Shown here: positions 1 to 8,497 of the stretch, piece by piece | Numbering within the stretch: position 1 is the stretch's first letter | Layout of the letters: every line of letters begins with the position of its first letter | NCBI RefSeq assembly: GCF_031769195.1 | Contig: NZ_JAVHNP010000004.1 | Span: 565,613 to 629,612 of the forward strand | DNA length: 64,000 nucleotides | Source of the DNA: Vreelandella sp031769195 | Lineage (GTDB): Bacteria; Pseudomonadota; Gammaproteobacteria; Pseudomonadales; Halomonadaceae | Direction of reading: 5' to 3' | The notes under the pieces: generated by a model | Database searches by the model: none | What the model was told of the DNA's origin: nothing | The model's input: only the letters and a program-made list of their open reading frames with translations | Translations under genes and position numbers: made by a program

Positions 1-1164
1 CTTAAGCGCTGTTTGCAAAGACGTCACTTGAAGCTCGGTATCGCGCCCGCCGCGAATCAGCTGAAACGCCTGCACCACGAACTCCACTTCGCGGATGCCC
101 CCTGGCCCCAGCTTGATATTGCTCTGCATGCCTTTGCGCTTCACTTCGCGGTTAATCATCGCCTTTAGCTCGCGCAGCGACTCAATGGCCCCGAAATCAA
201 GATAGCGGCGATAGACAAACGGCCGCAGGCTGGCCAATAGCTCATATCCAGCGTCGATATCCCCAGCCACAGGGCGCGCCTTGAGCATGGCGTAGCGCTC
301 CCACTCACGGCCTTGGTCTTGATAGTAGCTGGAGAGCATCGAAAAGCTGCCCACCAGAGGCCCGCCGTCGCCCAGCGGGCGCAGGCGCATGTCCACTCGG
401 AACACAAAGCCATCCGCCGTCATGGCATCCAGGGCGGCAATCAACCGCTGGCCAAGCTTGGTAAAGTACTCTTGATGCTCAAGCGGTTTACGGCCGCCCT
501 CAGTCTCGCCTTTTTCAGGGAAGGCGAAAATCAAATCAATATCTGATGAGAGGTTAAGCTCCCCAGCGCCAAGCTTACCCATTCCCAGTATCACCAGCCG
601 CTGGGGTGAACCATCACTTCGAACGGCGGGCGTGCCCCAGCGAGGGGCGTAAAAGGTTTCCAGCCAGCCAAGCGCCGCCTCTGCGCACACTTCTGCCAGC
701 CAGGAAACCGACTGAGCGGTCTGCCACATAGTGGCCGCCTCAGAGCGGTTGAGGTCTCGCCACACGATGCCCAGCATTCGTGCCCGGCGAAAACGCCGCA
801 GCGCTCGATGTAAACCGTCTTCGTCCTCGACACCTTCCAAGGCGTCATCCAACCACTGGGTTTGGGTTGCTTTGCTCGGAGCGCTATCCAACTCCCCGGC
901 GGCATCTAGCTCCGCCAGCCAGTGGGGAAAACGCGCCAGTGTATCGAGAGCAAAGGTAGAAATACTCACCACCCGAGCCAACGCTTCCCGACGATTCGAG
1001 GAGAGCGCTTCCCAACTACTGGAAGGCAGCGGCTGCTTGGTCATTGAGGCGATATTATCCGCCTGACTCAGGGCCTCGCTAAGACGCTGATGCGCCTGAG
1101 CGGCCATCGGCGCAAGCGCTTTAGGAAGCGTGTCCGTGGGGAATAACGCATCGTTAGTCTGCAT
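1..1164 (-). CDS. glnE: Bifunctional glutamine synthetase adenylyltransferase/deadenylase, N-terminal part
   Basis: GlnE adenylylates and deadenylylates glutamine synthetase in response to PII state, tuning ammonia assimilation in the cytoplasm. The frame is open from ATG at 1164 to the window edge, giving 388 residues of a protein usually about 950-980 long, so the C-terminal half lies outside. The N-terminal deadenylylase nucleotidyltransferase domain is clear: GMGKLGAGELNLSSDIDL around residues 190-210, and KLGPGGIREVEF near residue 355. The ATG start directly follows the 53-base gap after dgkA. Nothing looks broken; truncation is only by the window. Confidence 0.95.
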   Translation of the reverse strand, partial: MQTNDALFPTDTLPKALAPMAAQAHQRLSEALSQADNIASMTKQPLPSSSWEALSSNRREALARVVSISTFALDTLARFPHWLAELDAAGELDSAPSKATQTQWLDDALEGVEDEDGLHRALRRFRRARMLGIVWRDLNRSEAATMWQTAQSVSWLAEVCAEAALGWLETFYAPRWGTPAVRSDGSPQRLVILGMGKLGAGELNLSSDIDLIFAFPEKGETEGGRKPLEHQEYFTKLGQRLIAALDAMTADGFVFRVDMRLRPLGDGGPLVGSFSMLSSYYQDQGREWERYAMLKARPVAGDIDAGYELLASLRPFVYRRYLDFGAIESLRELKAMINREVKRKGMQSNIKLGPGGIREVEFVVQAFQLIRGGRDTELQVTSLQTALK

Positions 1165-1217
1165 AAGCACCTCTCTGCCAAGCGCCGGTGGTGATAATTA
1201 AGGACATCTCGGGGCAG

Positions 1218-1589
1218 TTAGCCCATCCACTTTTCCCAGCCTAACAGCCCCCAGGTTAGACCCGCCATGATCAGCGACAGCATGACCGCCGCCGAGCCAA
1301 TATCTTTAGCACGGCCTGACAGTTCGTGGTGTTCGGTACCGATCCGGTCCACCACGTTCTCAATCGCACTATTGAGAAGCTCAACAATCAGCACTAAAAA
1401 CAGGCTGCCCACCAGCAGTAACCAGCTCACCGGCCCTTCACCAATCCACCAGGCAAAGGGCAGTAGCACGGCGGCAATCGCCAGCTCCTGACGAAAGGCA
1501 GACTCATTGCGAAATGCGGCTTTCAGGCCTTTCCAGGAGTAGCGCGTGGAGTGCAGTAGATGGGTTAACCCCGTATGACGTGGCTTCAT
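1218..1589 (-). CDS. dgkA: Diacylglycerol kinase
   Basis: The 123-residue integral membrane enzyme phosphorylates diacylglycerol to phosphatidate, recycling diacylglycerol released when membrane phospholipids donate head groups to periplasmic glycans and LPS. Three hydrophobic segments are visible (about residues 35-50, 56-73 and 98-116). The family signature is ELLNSAIENVVDR near residues 70-82, followed by the conserved AKDIGSAAV stretch. Length matches the prokaryotic DgkA family. It sits between dacB and glnE on the same strand, 26 bases after dacB, and may be co-transcribed with it. Confidence 0.95.
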   Translation of the reverse strand: MKPRHTGLTHLLHSTRYSWKGLKAAFRNESAFRQELAIAAVLLPFAWWIGEGPVSWLLLVGSLFLVLIVELLNSAIENVVDRIGTEHHELSGRAKDIGSAAVMLSLIMAGLTWGLLGWEKWMG

Positions 1590-1615
1590 GCCCGTTGCCT
1601 CAGCTAAGCGTTCAA

Positions 1616-3094
1616 TTAATTGGCTAGTATCATCGCATCTAAATCTAACGACAGTGGGTCAAGCACCTCAGGCCAGCTTAGGTAGGGCGTGCTGCCACTA
1701 CCGTTGACTAAGACGCTAAACACTCCCCAACGCCCTTGAGCGGTGCGGAAATAGCCTGCCGCTGCACGCACCGCGTAGGGCTGATTGAGCGTGCCCGTCT
1801 TGAGCATGACGTTATTTTGGAAGGTCGGCGAGCCGCGACGAATAAAGCGCATCACGCCATTGGCGGGTGACTGAAACGACGCGACAAAGCTTGGGAACAG
1901 CGCGCTTTGGCGGAACATATCCTCCAGCATCACGTTGACGCCGTGGGCGGACGTGCGATTGTCGGTGGTTAATCCGCTGCCGCTATGCAGCGTGACAGGG
2001 CCGTGTCCTGGCAAACTCTGCACATATGCTTCCATCGCCTGACCTGCTTGGCGCAGCTGGGCTTGGGGCGTTTCCACTAGGTTCAGCGCCAGCACGTCAG
2101 CCATGTAGTTATTGGAGTAGTTCATGGTACGCAGCAACAGCTCTTGCAACGGCTGGCTATCCACCGCCGCTAGGCGTCGGGCGCTGCTCGGCGGCTGAGT
2201 CGAGCTTACTCGCCAAGGGTCGCGTACGCTCACCCCCGCCTGATTCAGCATACTCAGCAGCACCTGTGCGGTTTTCTCAGCCGCGTCTCCTGCGCCCCGG
2301 TAAACGTCTCGCGCCGCGGCATTGGTAGAAATTTGCCCGGTAAGACGCATCACGTCGCCACGCTCATCGGTGATACGCTCTGCGCTGATTTCCGTGCCGC
2401 TATTGGCCGGGCGCGTCACCACTTGATTATCAATCACAATCAGTGGTGCTTGGCTATCGCACAGGCCCACTCGTGCAGGTTCACCGGGGGTAGTGGCTGG
2501 GGCCACATTGACACACCACGTTCCAAAGTTGACGCCCGCCGAGGTGAGCGGCGCGCTGTAGGCGTTGGTAACACGGGTACGCGCATTACAGCGGTCGGTT
2601 GTGATGCACTCCACCGGCCCAAAGCGCCACTGGCTGACCACCAGCGCGCCGTCGACATGGGTCACCCCAGCAAGCTGCAGGCGCTGAACGAGCCGCCATA
2701 AATCTTCCGTGGTGAGCCCAGGGTCGCCCCCCCCTTCAAAGACTAAATCACCGCGCAGCACACCGTTGTCCACCGCGCCGGTGCTGACAAGCTGGCTGGT
2801 AAAGCGGTGCTGGGGCCCAAAGCGGTTCAGCAGCGCGGCAGCCATATATGCTTTTGTCACGGAGGCAGGCGAGAGCTGGCGCTCCGGGCTAAGGCTGCCC
2901 AACAGCGGGTTACTGCCGCTATCGGCATCTAAAAGCCGTGCTTCGGCGCTAATCGCAAAGCCCTTGGCCTCTAACTGGCTTAGGCGGCTGAAGTCTGCCC
3001 AGAGCGCTGAACTGGCACACAATGCAGCGGCTGCCACGCCTGCCACCACGCTGCTGCGCAGCCACTGGGTGGGAAAATGTCGAAAACACGTCAC
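1616..3094 (-). CDS. dacB: D-alanyl-D-alanine carboxypeptidase/endopeptidase (PBP4 type)
   Basis: A 492-residue class C low-molecular-weight penicillin-binding protein that trims or cleaves peptidoglycan peptide cross-links in the periplasm. An N-terminal hydrophobic signal segment spans about residues 14-32. The three active-site motifs of the serine DD-peptidase family are present: SxxK as S78-V-T-K81, SxN within NYSNNYMAD, and KTG at residues 432-434. The long insert between the first two motifs is typical of PBP4. It lies 11 bases after the SMR exporter gene, suggesting one transcript, although the two functions are unrelated. Confidence 0.93.
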   Translation of the reverse strand: MTCFRHFPTQWLRSSVVAGVAAAALCASSALWADFSRLSQLEAKGFAISAEARLLDADSGSNPLLGSLSPERQLSPASVTKAYMAAALLNRFGPQHRFTSQLVSTGAVDNGVLRGDLVFEGGGDPGLTTEDLWRLVQRLQLAGVTHVDGALVVSQWRFGPVECITTDRCNARTRVTNAYSAPLTSAGVNFGTWCVNVAPATTPGEPARVGLCDSQAPLIVIDNQVVTRPANSGTEISAERITDERGDVMRLTGQISTNAAARDVYRGAGDAAEKTAQVLLSMLNQAGVSVRDPWRVSSTQPPSSARRLAAVDSQPLQELLLRTMNYSNNYMADVLALNLVETPQAQLRQAGQAMEAYVQSLPGHGPVTLHSGSGLTTDNRTSAHGVNVMLEDMFRQSALFPSFVASFQSPANGVMRFIRRGSPTFQNNVMLKTGTLNQPYAVRAAAGYFRTAQGRWGVFSVLVNGSGSTPYLSWPEVLDPLSLDLDAMILAN

Positions 3095-3105
3095 GTTGGG
3101 CTACC

Positions 3106-3435
3106 TCAATGCACATTCATTTTAGAAAAGACCTGAAGGGTGACCACTCCGGCCACAATCAGGCTAATACCGAGTACGGCAGGCAGGTCAGGCTTTTCGC
3201 CAAACACGATAATGCCCACCAGCGTAACCAGCACAATACCTAAGCCCGCCCAAATGGCGTAGGTAATACCCACCGGGAGCGTGCGTAACACGAGGCTAAG
3301 TAAATAGAACGCCACCCCATAGCCACCGACGACAAGCAGACTAGGCAGAGGGCGTGTAAAGCCTGCCGAGGCTTTTAGTGCGCTGGTGGCAATCACTTCT
3401 GCGACGATCGCGAGAATTAGGTAAACAAACGTCAT
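3106..3435 (-). CDS. emrE: Small multidrug resistance (EmrE-type) exporter
   Basis: A 109-residue four-helix protein of the SMR family, which works as an antiparallel dimer exchanging protons for cationic drugs or quaternary compounds across the inner membrane. The essential membrane glutamate is at residue 13 in the sequence LAIVAEVIATSALK, matching EmrE Glu14, and the GITYAIWAGLGIVL stretch carries the conserved TM3 tryptophan. The start ATG overlaps the stop of the upstream methyltransferase gene by four bases, so the two are translationally coupled. In a halophile, such exporters may also move betaine-like compounds; that is inference. Confidence 0.9.
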   Translation of the reverse strand: MTFVYLILAIVAEVIATSALKASAGFTRPLPSLLVVGGYGVAFYLLSLVLRTLPVGITYAIWAGLGIVLVTLVGIIVFGEKPDLPAVLGISLIVAGVVTLQVFSKMNVH

Positions 3436-4097
3436 GAACGCTCCAGATCAATGCATAAACGCCATAGCGCCTGACCACTTTGGTCGTATTTGGCTTCAAA
3501 CGGAGTCAGGTAGTCAGCGTTAGGCGCTACCTGAGTGATACTTGCCTGCTGACCGTTCACTACCGCCACGGCTTGGGCAAACTCTTCCACATACAGCTTC
3601 CAGTTCGAACGCAGCTCTAACCGCCCGCCAAGCGCTAACAGTGTGGGGAAAACAGGATGCCCATGCCAGCGCATTTTCAGGTGCGCGGCTTTCGGGTAGG
3701 GGTTGGGATAAAGCAAGTAGTGGCGCTCCGGCGCCCAGCCAGCCTCTAACGCTAGCCGCCAAAAATCCACCAGGTCCGCACGCACCAACAGCGCATTCTC
3801 AGGCAGCTCGCCATGCTCGCGCCCTAAGCGATCCTCGCTGCGGTCAACCCCCACCACCGTATGGTGGGGGAACTGTAGCGCTAATCGGCGGGTCGATAGA
3901 CCGACGCCGCAACCTGCATCGAGAATTAGCGGTGCCGGATGCTGCTGACACCATGCATTGGCCTGCTCGAACGCTTGGCGCGTGTGGTCGGCAATCGGTT
4001 TACGCAGCGGATGCGCTAACGCACGCGCGACCCGGCGCGCCACATCATGATGCGGTCCTGGCTGATTGGACGTCACTGGCCGTGAGGTGTACTGCAT
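3432..4097 (-). CDS. TrmB-like SAM-dependent methyltransferase
   Basis: A 221-residue class I methyltransferase. The SAM-binding motif I reads LILDAGCGVGLST near residue 60, and VVGVDRSEDRL follows as motif II. It resembles TrmB, which makes 7-methylguanosine at position 46 of tRNA, but is divergent: the hallmark PDPWPK-x-RH-x-KRR loop is replaced by YPNPYPKAAHLKMRW. It may therefore be a TrmB paralogue with another substrate, and a canonical trmB could exist elsewhere in the genome. It is the first gene of a probable run on the minus strand and is coupled by a four-base overlap to the SMR exporter. Confidence 0.75.
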   Translation of the reverse strand: MQYTSRPVTSNQPGPHHDVARRVARALAHPLRKPIADHTRQAFEQANAWCQQHPAPLILDAGCGVGLSTRRLALQFPHHTVVGVDRSEDRLGREHGELPENALLVRADLVDFWRLALEAGWAPERHYLLYPNPYPKAAHLKMRWHGHPVFPTLLALGGRLELRSNWKLYVEEFAQAVAVVNGQQASITQVAPNADYLTPFEAKYDQSGQALWRLCIDLERS

Positions 4098-4216
4098 GCC
4101 ATCCCCTGCATTAAAAAAAGCGTGATTCTATCAGTCTCCCGCGTGCGCGGCATGACGCCGTTGCACGCCCGGTGCTATGATCACGCCAGAGTATTTTATG
4201 AAACTGAACATTAAGC

Positions 4217-4248
4217 TCAGATCGGCCAGGCGTTTCGGTACGATCTGA
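4217..4248. promoter_or_regulatory. Inverted repeat upstream of fabY
   Basis: TCAGATCG at 4217-4224 is exactly mirrored by CGATCTGA at 4241-4248, with a 16-base spacer, ending 43 bases before the fabY start. A second, shorter palindrome AATAAC-T-GTTATT lies at 4250-4262. There is no T tract, so a terminator is unlikely; an operator or a leader hairpin is possible. Only the symmetry is seen; the function is inferred. Confidence 0.45.
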
Positions 4249-4291
4249 CAATAACTGTTATTAAAAACCACCGCACCACGAGGAACCCGGC

Positions 4292-6199
4292 TTGTCACAC
4301 TTACCGGTGATTGTCGGCATGGGCGGCATCAATCCCGCCGGCAGAACCTCGGGCCATCAGGCCTTCCGCCGCACCGTGCTTGATGCTCTTCCTGCTGACC
4401 AGCAGCGCCAAACCCTGGAAGGGCTGGCCGCGCTTATGCGTCTTGCCGAGCACTCCGATAACGGATGGCACGACAGCGCAGGGCAACCCATTGATGACCC
4501 TGCCCAGAGGCTGCGCGATCAGGTGCTTAACCACACCTTAATCCGCCGCAACGAAGACCCGCGCTTTTTAGCGCCGGGCATGCCCTCGAATCGTCGCGCC
4601 GACCTCGCCTTGGCTGAGCCGCTGCGCGTCACGCTGCGCCGCCGTCAGCTGCCGGAACAACTGCCGGACGGCTGGCAGGTGCGCGAGATTGATGCCCGGG
4701 AGGTTGAAGTCACGATCCCCGCGGGCATCCTCGACGTGCTGCTACCCGATGCGCAAGAGCCCAAAGTATGCGCCGCCGCACAGCTGCCCTCTGGCTTTGA
4801 TCCCGCGAGCCTATACCGCAGCGTGCATCACCCGCGCGGGCTATCCATGGCGGTCTTTGGTGCGAGCGACTGCTTGGGTGCCAGCGGCCTCTCCTGGGAG
4901 ACCCTGCGCCAACAGCTCAACCCGGATCATATTGCCGTATACGCAGGCAACTCCATTGGTCAGTTAGACGAGCAGGGCTGGGGTGGGCTGTTGAAAAGTT
5001 TGGTCAGCGGCCAGCGCGCCACGTCGAAACAGATGCCGCTAGGCTATGGTCAAATGCCTGCGGATTTCCTTAACGCCTATGTGTTAGGCAGCGTAGGCGG
5101 CACCGGCGCGGCTCTCGGTGCCTGCGCCAGCTTCTTATATAACCTGCGCTTAGGGATCGACGATATCCGCTCTGGCCGTCGCCGCGTGGTGATGGTGGGC
5201 ACGGCCGATGCGCCGATTACGCCCGAGATTATTGAAGGCTTTCGCGCCATGGGTGCGCTGGCTGACGACGCCAGCCTGAAAGCCCTGGATGCGCTGGAGC
5301 TGCTCACCGATGCTGATTATCAGCGCGCCTGCCGTCCGTTTGCCCGCAACTGCGGCTTCACCATGGCAGAAGCCAGCCAGTTTGTGCTGCTGATGGATGA
5401 CAGCCTAGCGCTGGAGCTAGGAGCCGATATTTTAGGCGCGGTACCCGAAGTGTTTGTTAACGCCGACGGCTATAAGCGCTCGATTTCAGCCCCTGGCATT
5501 GGTAACTACATCACGCTGGGCAAGGCAGCGGCCTTTGTGAAGGATATGTTGGGAGAGGCGGCATTAAAGCAGCGCACCTTCTTGCATGCCCACGGCACCA
5601 GCACACCGAAGAACCGCACCACCGAATCCCACGTATTTGATGAAATTGCCCGCGCCAACGGTATCGAGCAGTGGCCTGTGGTGGCCATCAAAGCGTTTAT
5701 CGGCCACTCGCAGGGTTCTGCGGCAGGCGACCAACTGGCCAGCGCCCTAGGCAGTTTTGCTCATGGCCTGCTGCCCGGCATTCCAACGCTGGATGCGGTT
5801 GCCGATGACGTTTACGCAGACCGGCTACGCTTTTTCACCACGCCCCAAGCGTTTAATGCCGATGCGGCGTTTATTAATGCCAAAGGCTTTGGCGGCAATA
5901 ACGCCACCGGCGTGGTGCTCTCGCCCGAGGTCACCGAGCGGTTACTGACCAAGCGCCACGGCAGCGACGCCATTGATGCCTGGAAAGCACGCCGTGAAAG
6001 CGTACGCGCTAACGCCGCCGCCTACCTAGCACAAGCCGACCAGGGCCATTACGCGCCGCGCTACCAGTTTGGTGAAGCCGTACTGGAAGGCCCAGAGCTT
6101 GAGATTCACTCAGACCGCATCAGAATTCCCGGCTACGAGCATGCGGTGTCACTGGCTGCCCATAATCCGTTTGGCACGCTCGACGAGGAGGCATCGTGA
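4292..6199 (+). CDS. fabY: Beta-ketoacyl-ACP synthase FabY
   Basis: A 635-residue condensing enzyme whose size and architecture match Pseudomonas aeruginosa FabY, which condenses acetyl-CoA with malonyl-ACP to start type II fatty acid synthesis. The thiolase-fold nucleophile cysteine lies in GACASFLYN, and the two catalytic histidines lie in HAHGTSTPKN and AFIGHSQGS. The glycine-rich GFGGNNA end of the KAS fold follows. The start is TTG at 4292, preceded by an AGGA ribosome site at 4281-4284. The gene overlaps coaD at its stop codon. Substrate choice is taken from the Pseudomonas homologue. Confidence 0.88.
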   Translation: MSHLPVIVGMGGINPAGRTSGHQAFRRTVLDALPADQQRQTLEGLAALMRLAEHSDNGWHDSAGQPIDDPAQRLRDQVLNHTLIRRNEDPRFLAPGMPSNRRADLALAEPLRVTLRRRQLPEQLPDGWQVREIDAREVEVTIPAGILDVLLPDAQEPKVCAAAQLPSGFDPASLYRSVHHPRGLSMAVFGASDCLGASGLSWETLRQQLNPDHIAVYAGNSIGQLDEQGWGGLLKSLVSGQRATSKQMPLGYGQMPADFLNAYVLGSVGGTGAALGACASFLYNLRLGIDDIRSGRRRVVMVGTADAPITPEIIEGFRAMGALADDASLKALDALELLTDADYQRACRPFARNCGFTMAEASQFVLLMDDSLALELGADILGAVPEVFVNADGYKRSISAPGIGNYITLGKAAAFVKDMLGEAALKQRTFLHAHGTSTPKNRTTESHVFDEIARANGIEQWPVVAIKAFIGHSQGSAAGDQLASALGSFAHGLLPGIPTLDAVADDVYADRLRFFTTPQAFNADAAFINAKGFGGNNATGVVLSPEVTERLLTKRHGSDAIDAWKARRESVRANAAAYLAQADQGHYAPRYQFGEAVLEGPELEIHSDRIRIPGYEHAVSLAAHNPFGTLDEEAS

Positions 6200-6693
6200 T
6201 GAGCACCCGTCGTCAGAATATCGCCGTCTACCCTGGGACGTTCGACCCGATTACCAACGGCCATTTTGACCTGATCGAGCGTGGCGCTCGGATGTTCGAC
6301 AAAGTGGTGATTGCCGTGGCGGCCAGCCCCGGCAAGCGCCCGAGCCTTGAGCTAGAGACCCGCATTGCCTTAGCGCAGGCGGTTTGCGCATCGCTGCCGA
6401 ATGTCTCGGTCATTGGGTTTTCGACCCTGCTCACCACCATGATGCATGAACAGGGCGCGACGATTATTCTTCGCGGCCTGCGGGCGGTTTCTGATTTTGA
6501 GTATGAGCTACAGTTGGCCAATATGAACCGCGCTCAAAATCCTGAGCTTGAGAGCGTGTTTCTTACTCCGGCGGTGGAAAATTCCTATATCTCCTCGACC
6601 ATCGTCAGGGAAATCGCCAAGCTGGGTGGCGATATTTCCCCGCTGGTACACCCGCAGGTCGCAGAGGCGCTGCGTAAGCACTACACTACCTAG
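6199..6693 (+). CDS. coaD: Phosphopantetheine adenylyltransferase
   Basis: CoaD catalyses the penultimate step of coenzyme A synthesis, transferring AMP from ATP to 4'-phosphopantetheine. The protein has 164 residues, the normal length, and begins with the nucleotidyltransferase signature YPGTFDPITNGHFDL, containing the T/HxGH motif. ISSTIVREIA near the C-terminus is the conserved second motif. ATG at 6199 is preferred to GTG at 6196 because it is eight bases from the GAGGAG site at 6185-6190 and forms a TGATG overlap with the fabY stop. Coupling to fabY joins fatty acid initiation with the supply of the acyl-carrier cofactor. Confidence 0.96.
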   Translation: MSTRRQNIAVYPGTFDPITNGHFDLIERGARMFDKVVIAVAASPGKRPSLELETRIALAQAVCASLPNVSVIGFSTLLTTMMHEQGATIILRGLRAVSDFEYELQLANMNRAQNPELESVFLTPAVENSYISSTIVREIAKLGGDISPLVHPQVAEALRKHYTT

Positions 6694-6715
6694 CTATCGA
6701 TATTGTTGAGTAAAA

Positions 6716-6741
6716 CACTCGGGTATCAAACTGCCCGAGTG
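6716..6741. other. Hairpin between coaD and ferredoxin gene
   Basis: CACTCGGG at 6716-6723 is mirrored by CCCGAGTG at 6734-6741 around a ten-base loop. No T run follows on the plus strand, so it may be a processing or attenuation hairpin rather than a strong terminator. Confidence 0.5.
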
Positions 6742-6765
6742 ACACGCCATTCGTGAGGTATATCC

Positions 6766-7014
6766 ATGGCCCTGATGATCACCGACGAATGCATTAACTG
6801 CGACGTCTGCGAACCAGAATGCCCCAATGACGCGATCTCTCCCGGTGAGGAGATTTACGTGATTAACCCCAACCTGTGCACCGAATGCGTCGGCCATTAC
6901 GATGAGCCCCAGTGTCAGCAAGTGTGCCCGGTAGACTGTATTCCCCTGGACCCAGAGCGCCCAGAGACCCAAGAGCAGCTAATGGAGAAGTACCGCATTA
7001 TTACGGCTGCTTAA
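6766..7014 (+). CDS. YfhL-family 2[4Fe-4S] ferredoxin
   Basis: An 82-residue soluble electron carrier with two iron-sulfur cluster motifs. The first is CINCDVCEPECP (CX2CX2CX3CP). The second is CTECVGHYDEPQCQQVCP, which has the extended CX2CX8CX3C spacing typical of Alvin-type ferredoxins such as E. coli YfhL. This gene commonly follows coaD in pseudomonads and relatives, as it does here. Its redox partner cannot be deduced from the window. The ATG at 6766 is preceded by a weak GAGG site. Confidence 0.92.
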   Translation: MALMITDECINCDVCEPECPNDAISPGEEIYVINPNLCTECVGHYDEPQCQQVCPVDCIPLDPERPETQEQLMEKYRIITAA

Positions 7015-7017
7015 GTT

Positions 7018-8334
7018 GTGCGTATTTGGACCCTTGCTTGGCCCATCATTTTGTCAAATATCACCGTGCCCCTGCTGGGTCTGGTGGATACCGCCGTGGT
7101 CGGGCACCTGCCCGACTCCCGCTATTTAGCTGGCGTAACTCTGGGTGCCACCCTATTTAGCTTCCTTTATTGGGGCTTTGGCTTTTTGCGCATGGGCACC
7201 ACCGGGCTGGTGGCCCAAGCCATAGGGCGCGAGTCGCCTAGTGACGTGCGCAACTTGCTCGGCCAGTCGCTGATCATGGCAGGCGTGATTGGCACGCTAC
7301 TCATCGTGTTGGGTACACCGCTCATTTCACTTGGCCTGTGGCTACTGGATGGCAGCGTGCAGGCCACGCCACTGGCCCGGGAGTACGCCGAGATTCGTCT
7401 CTGGTCTGCCCCTGCGGTACTGGCTAATTACGCCATACTGGGATGGTTTTTAGGCCAACAGAACTCCCGCGTCACGCTAATGATTCTGGTGCTCACCAAC
7501 AGCGTCAATATCATCCTCGACCTATGGTTTGTGGTGGGCCTGGGGATGACCAGCAACGGCGTGGCGCTCGCCAGCGTGCTCGCTGACTACAGCGCACTGG
7601 TGTTTGGCGGCTATTTGGTGCTGCGCCAGCTCGGGCATCTTGACGGTCACTTTCAACGCCAGCGCCTGCTAGCTCTCAAGGCTTATTCGGCGCTCTTTAA
7701 CGTCAATGCCAACCTGTTTGTGCGCACACTTGGGCTGCTATTTGCCATGGCGTTTTTTACCGCTCAGGGCGCTCGCCAAGGCGATACCGTGCTCGCGGCC
7801 AATGCCGTGCTGCTGCAATTTATTATGCTCACTAGCTATGCGTTGGATGGCTTTGCTCACGCGGCCGAGTCCCTGGTAGGGCGTGCCTATGGGCGTCGCG
7901 ATTGGCGGGAGTTTGCCGCCACGGTGCGGGCAACAGCGCACTTCTCTTTCTGGACATCCGCCGCGGCCGCACTGCTCTTTGCGCTAGGTGGTAATCAGCT
8001 GATAGCGCTGCTCACGGGGCTTAGCGAAGTGCGCACCACCGCCGCCAGCTACTTGCCATGGATGGTCGTCATGCCGCTCATTGCCGTTTGGAGCTACCTA
8101 CTCGATGGCGTGTTTATCGGCACCACGGCGGTGCGAGAGATGCGCAACAGTATTTTTGCAGGGCTTGCGGTCTACCTTCCTACCTGGTGGTTGTTCCAGG
8201 GGCTTGGCAACCATGGCTTATGGCTGGCGTTTACGCTCTTTACGCTCACCCGTTCGGCCGTGCTCATTGCCTACTACCGCCGCTATCGCCTCACATACTG
8301 GTGTGACTCCCCCTCCACGTCGCCTCTTCGTTAA
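7018..8334 (+). CDS. MATE family efflux transporter (DinF-like)
   Basis: A 438-residue polytopic membrane protein with about twelve hydrophobic segments. The start resembles DinF/NorM-type transporters: PIILSNITVPLLGLVDTAVVGHL at residues 9-31 is the first helix with the conserved D-T-A-V-G pattern, and LRMGTTGLVAQAIG is also typical. The family exports cationic drugs or metabolites using sodium or proton gradients. The start is GTG at 7018, three bases after the ferredoxin stop, with no convincing Shine-Dalgarno site, so translation probably depends on coupling. The substrate is unknown. Confidence 0.88.
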   Translation: MRIWTLAWPIILSNITVPLLGLVDTAVVGHLPDSRYLAGVTLGATLFSFLYWGFGFLRMGTTGLVAQAIGRESPSDVRNLLGQSLIMAGVIGTLLIVLGTPLISLGLWLLDGSVQATPLAREYAEIRLWSAPAVLANYAILGWFLGQQNSRVTLMILVLTNSVNIILDLWFVVGLGMTSNGVALASVLADYSALVFGGYLVLRQLGHLDGHFQRQRLLALKAYSALFNVNANLFVRTLGLLFAMAFFTAQGARQGDTVLAANAVLLQFIMLTSYALDGFAHAAESLVGRAYGRRDWREFAATVRATAHFSFWTSAAAALLFALGGNQLIALLTGLSEVRTTAASYLPWMVVMPLIAVWSYLLDGVFIGTTAVREMRNSIFAGLAVYLPTWWLFQGLGNHGLWLAFTLFTLTRSAVLIAYYRRYRLTYWCDSPSTSPLR

Positions 8335-8497
8335 CCAGCGTTGAACCCCACAACGGGCAGCGCCTGGGAACTGGGCTAACGTAACCTTAAGCACAAACGC
8401 TAAGCGCCCTGTGCGTTGGCCGTTGAGGGGTGAAAATTGTGCCGCACCGCCGTATATTAGCGGCGCACTTCCTAATAACGAATAAAGTGAGCACTCC

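Noticed and set aside
3542..4114. 190-codon open frame on the plus strand
   Set aside because: It lies antisense to the methyltransferase gene, is rich in Ala, Pro and His as expected of a shadow frame in GC-rich DNA, and has no recognisable domain.
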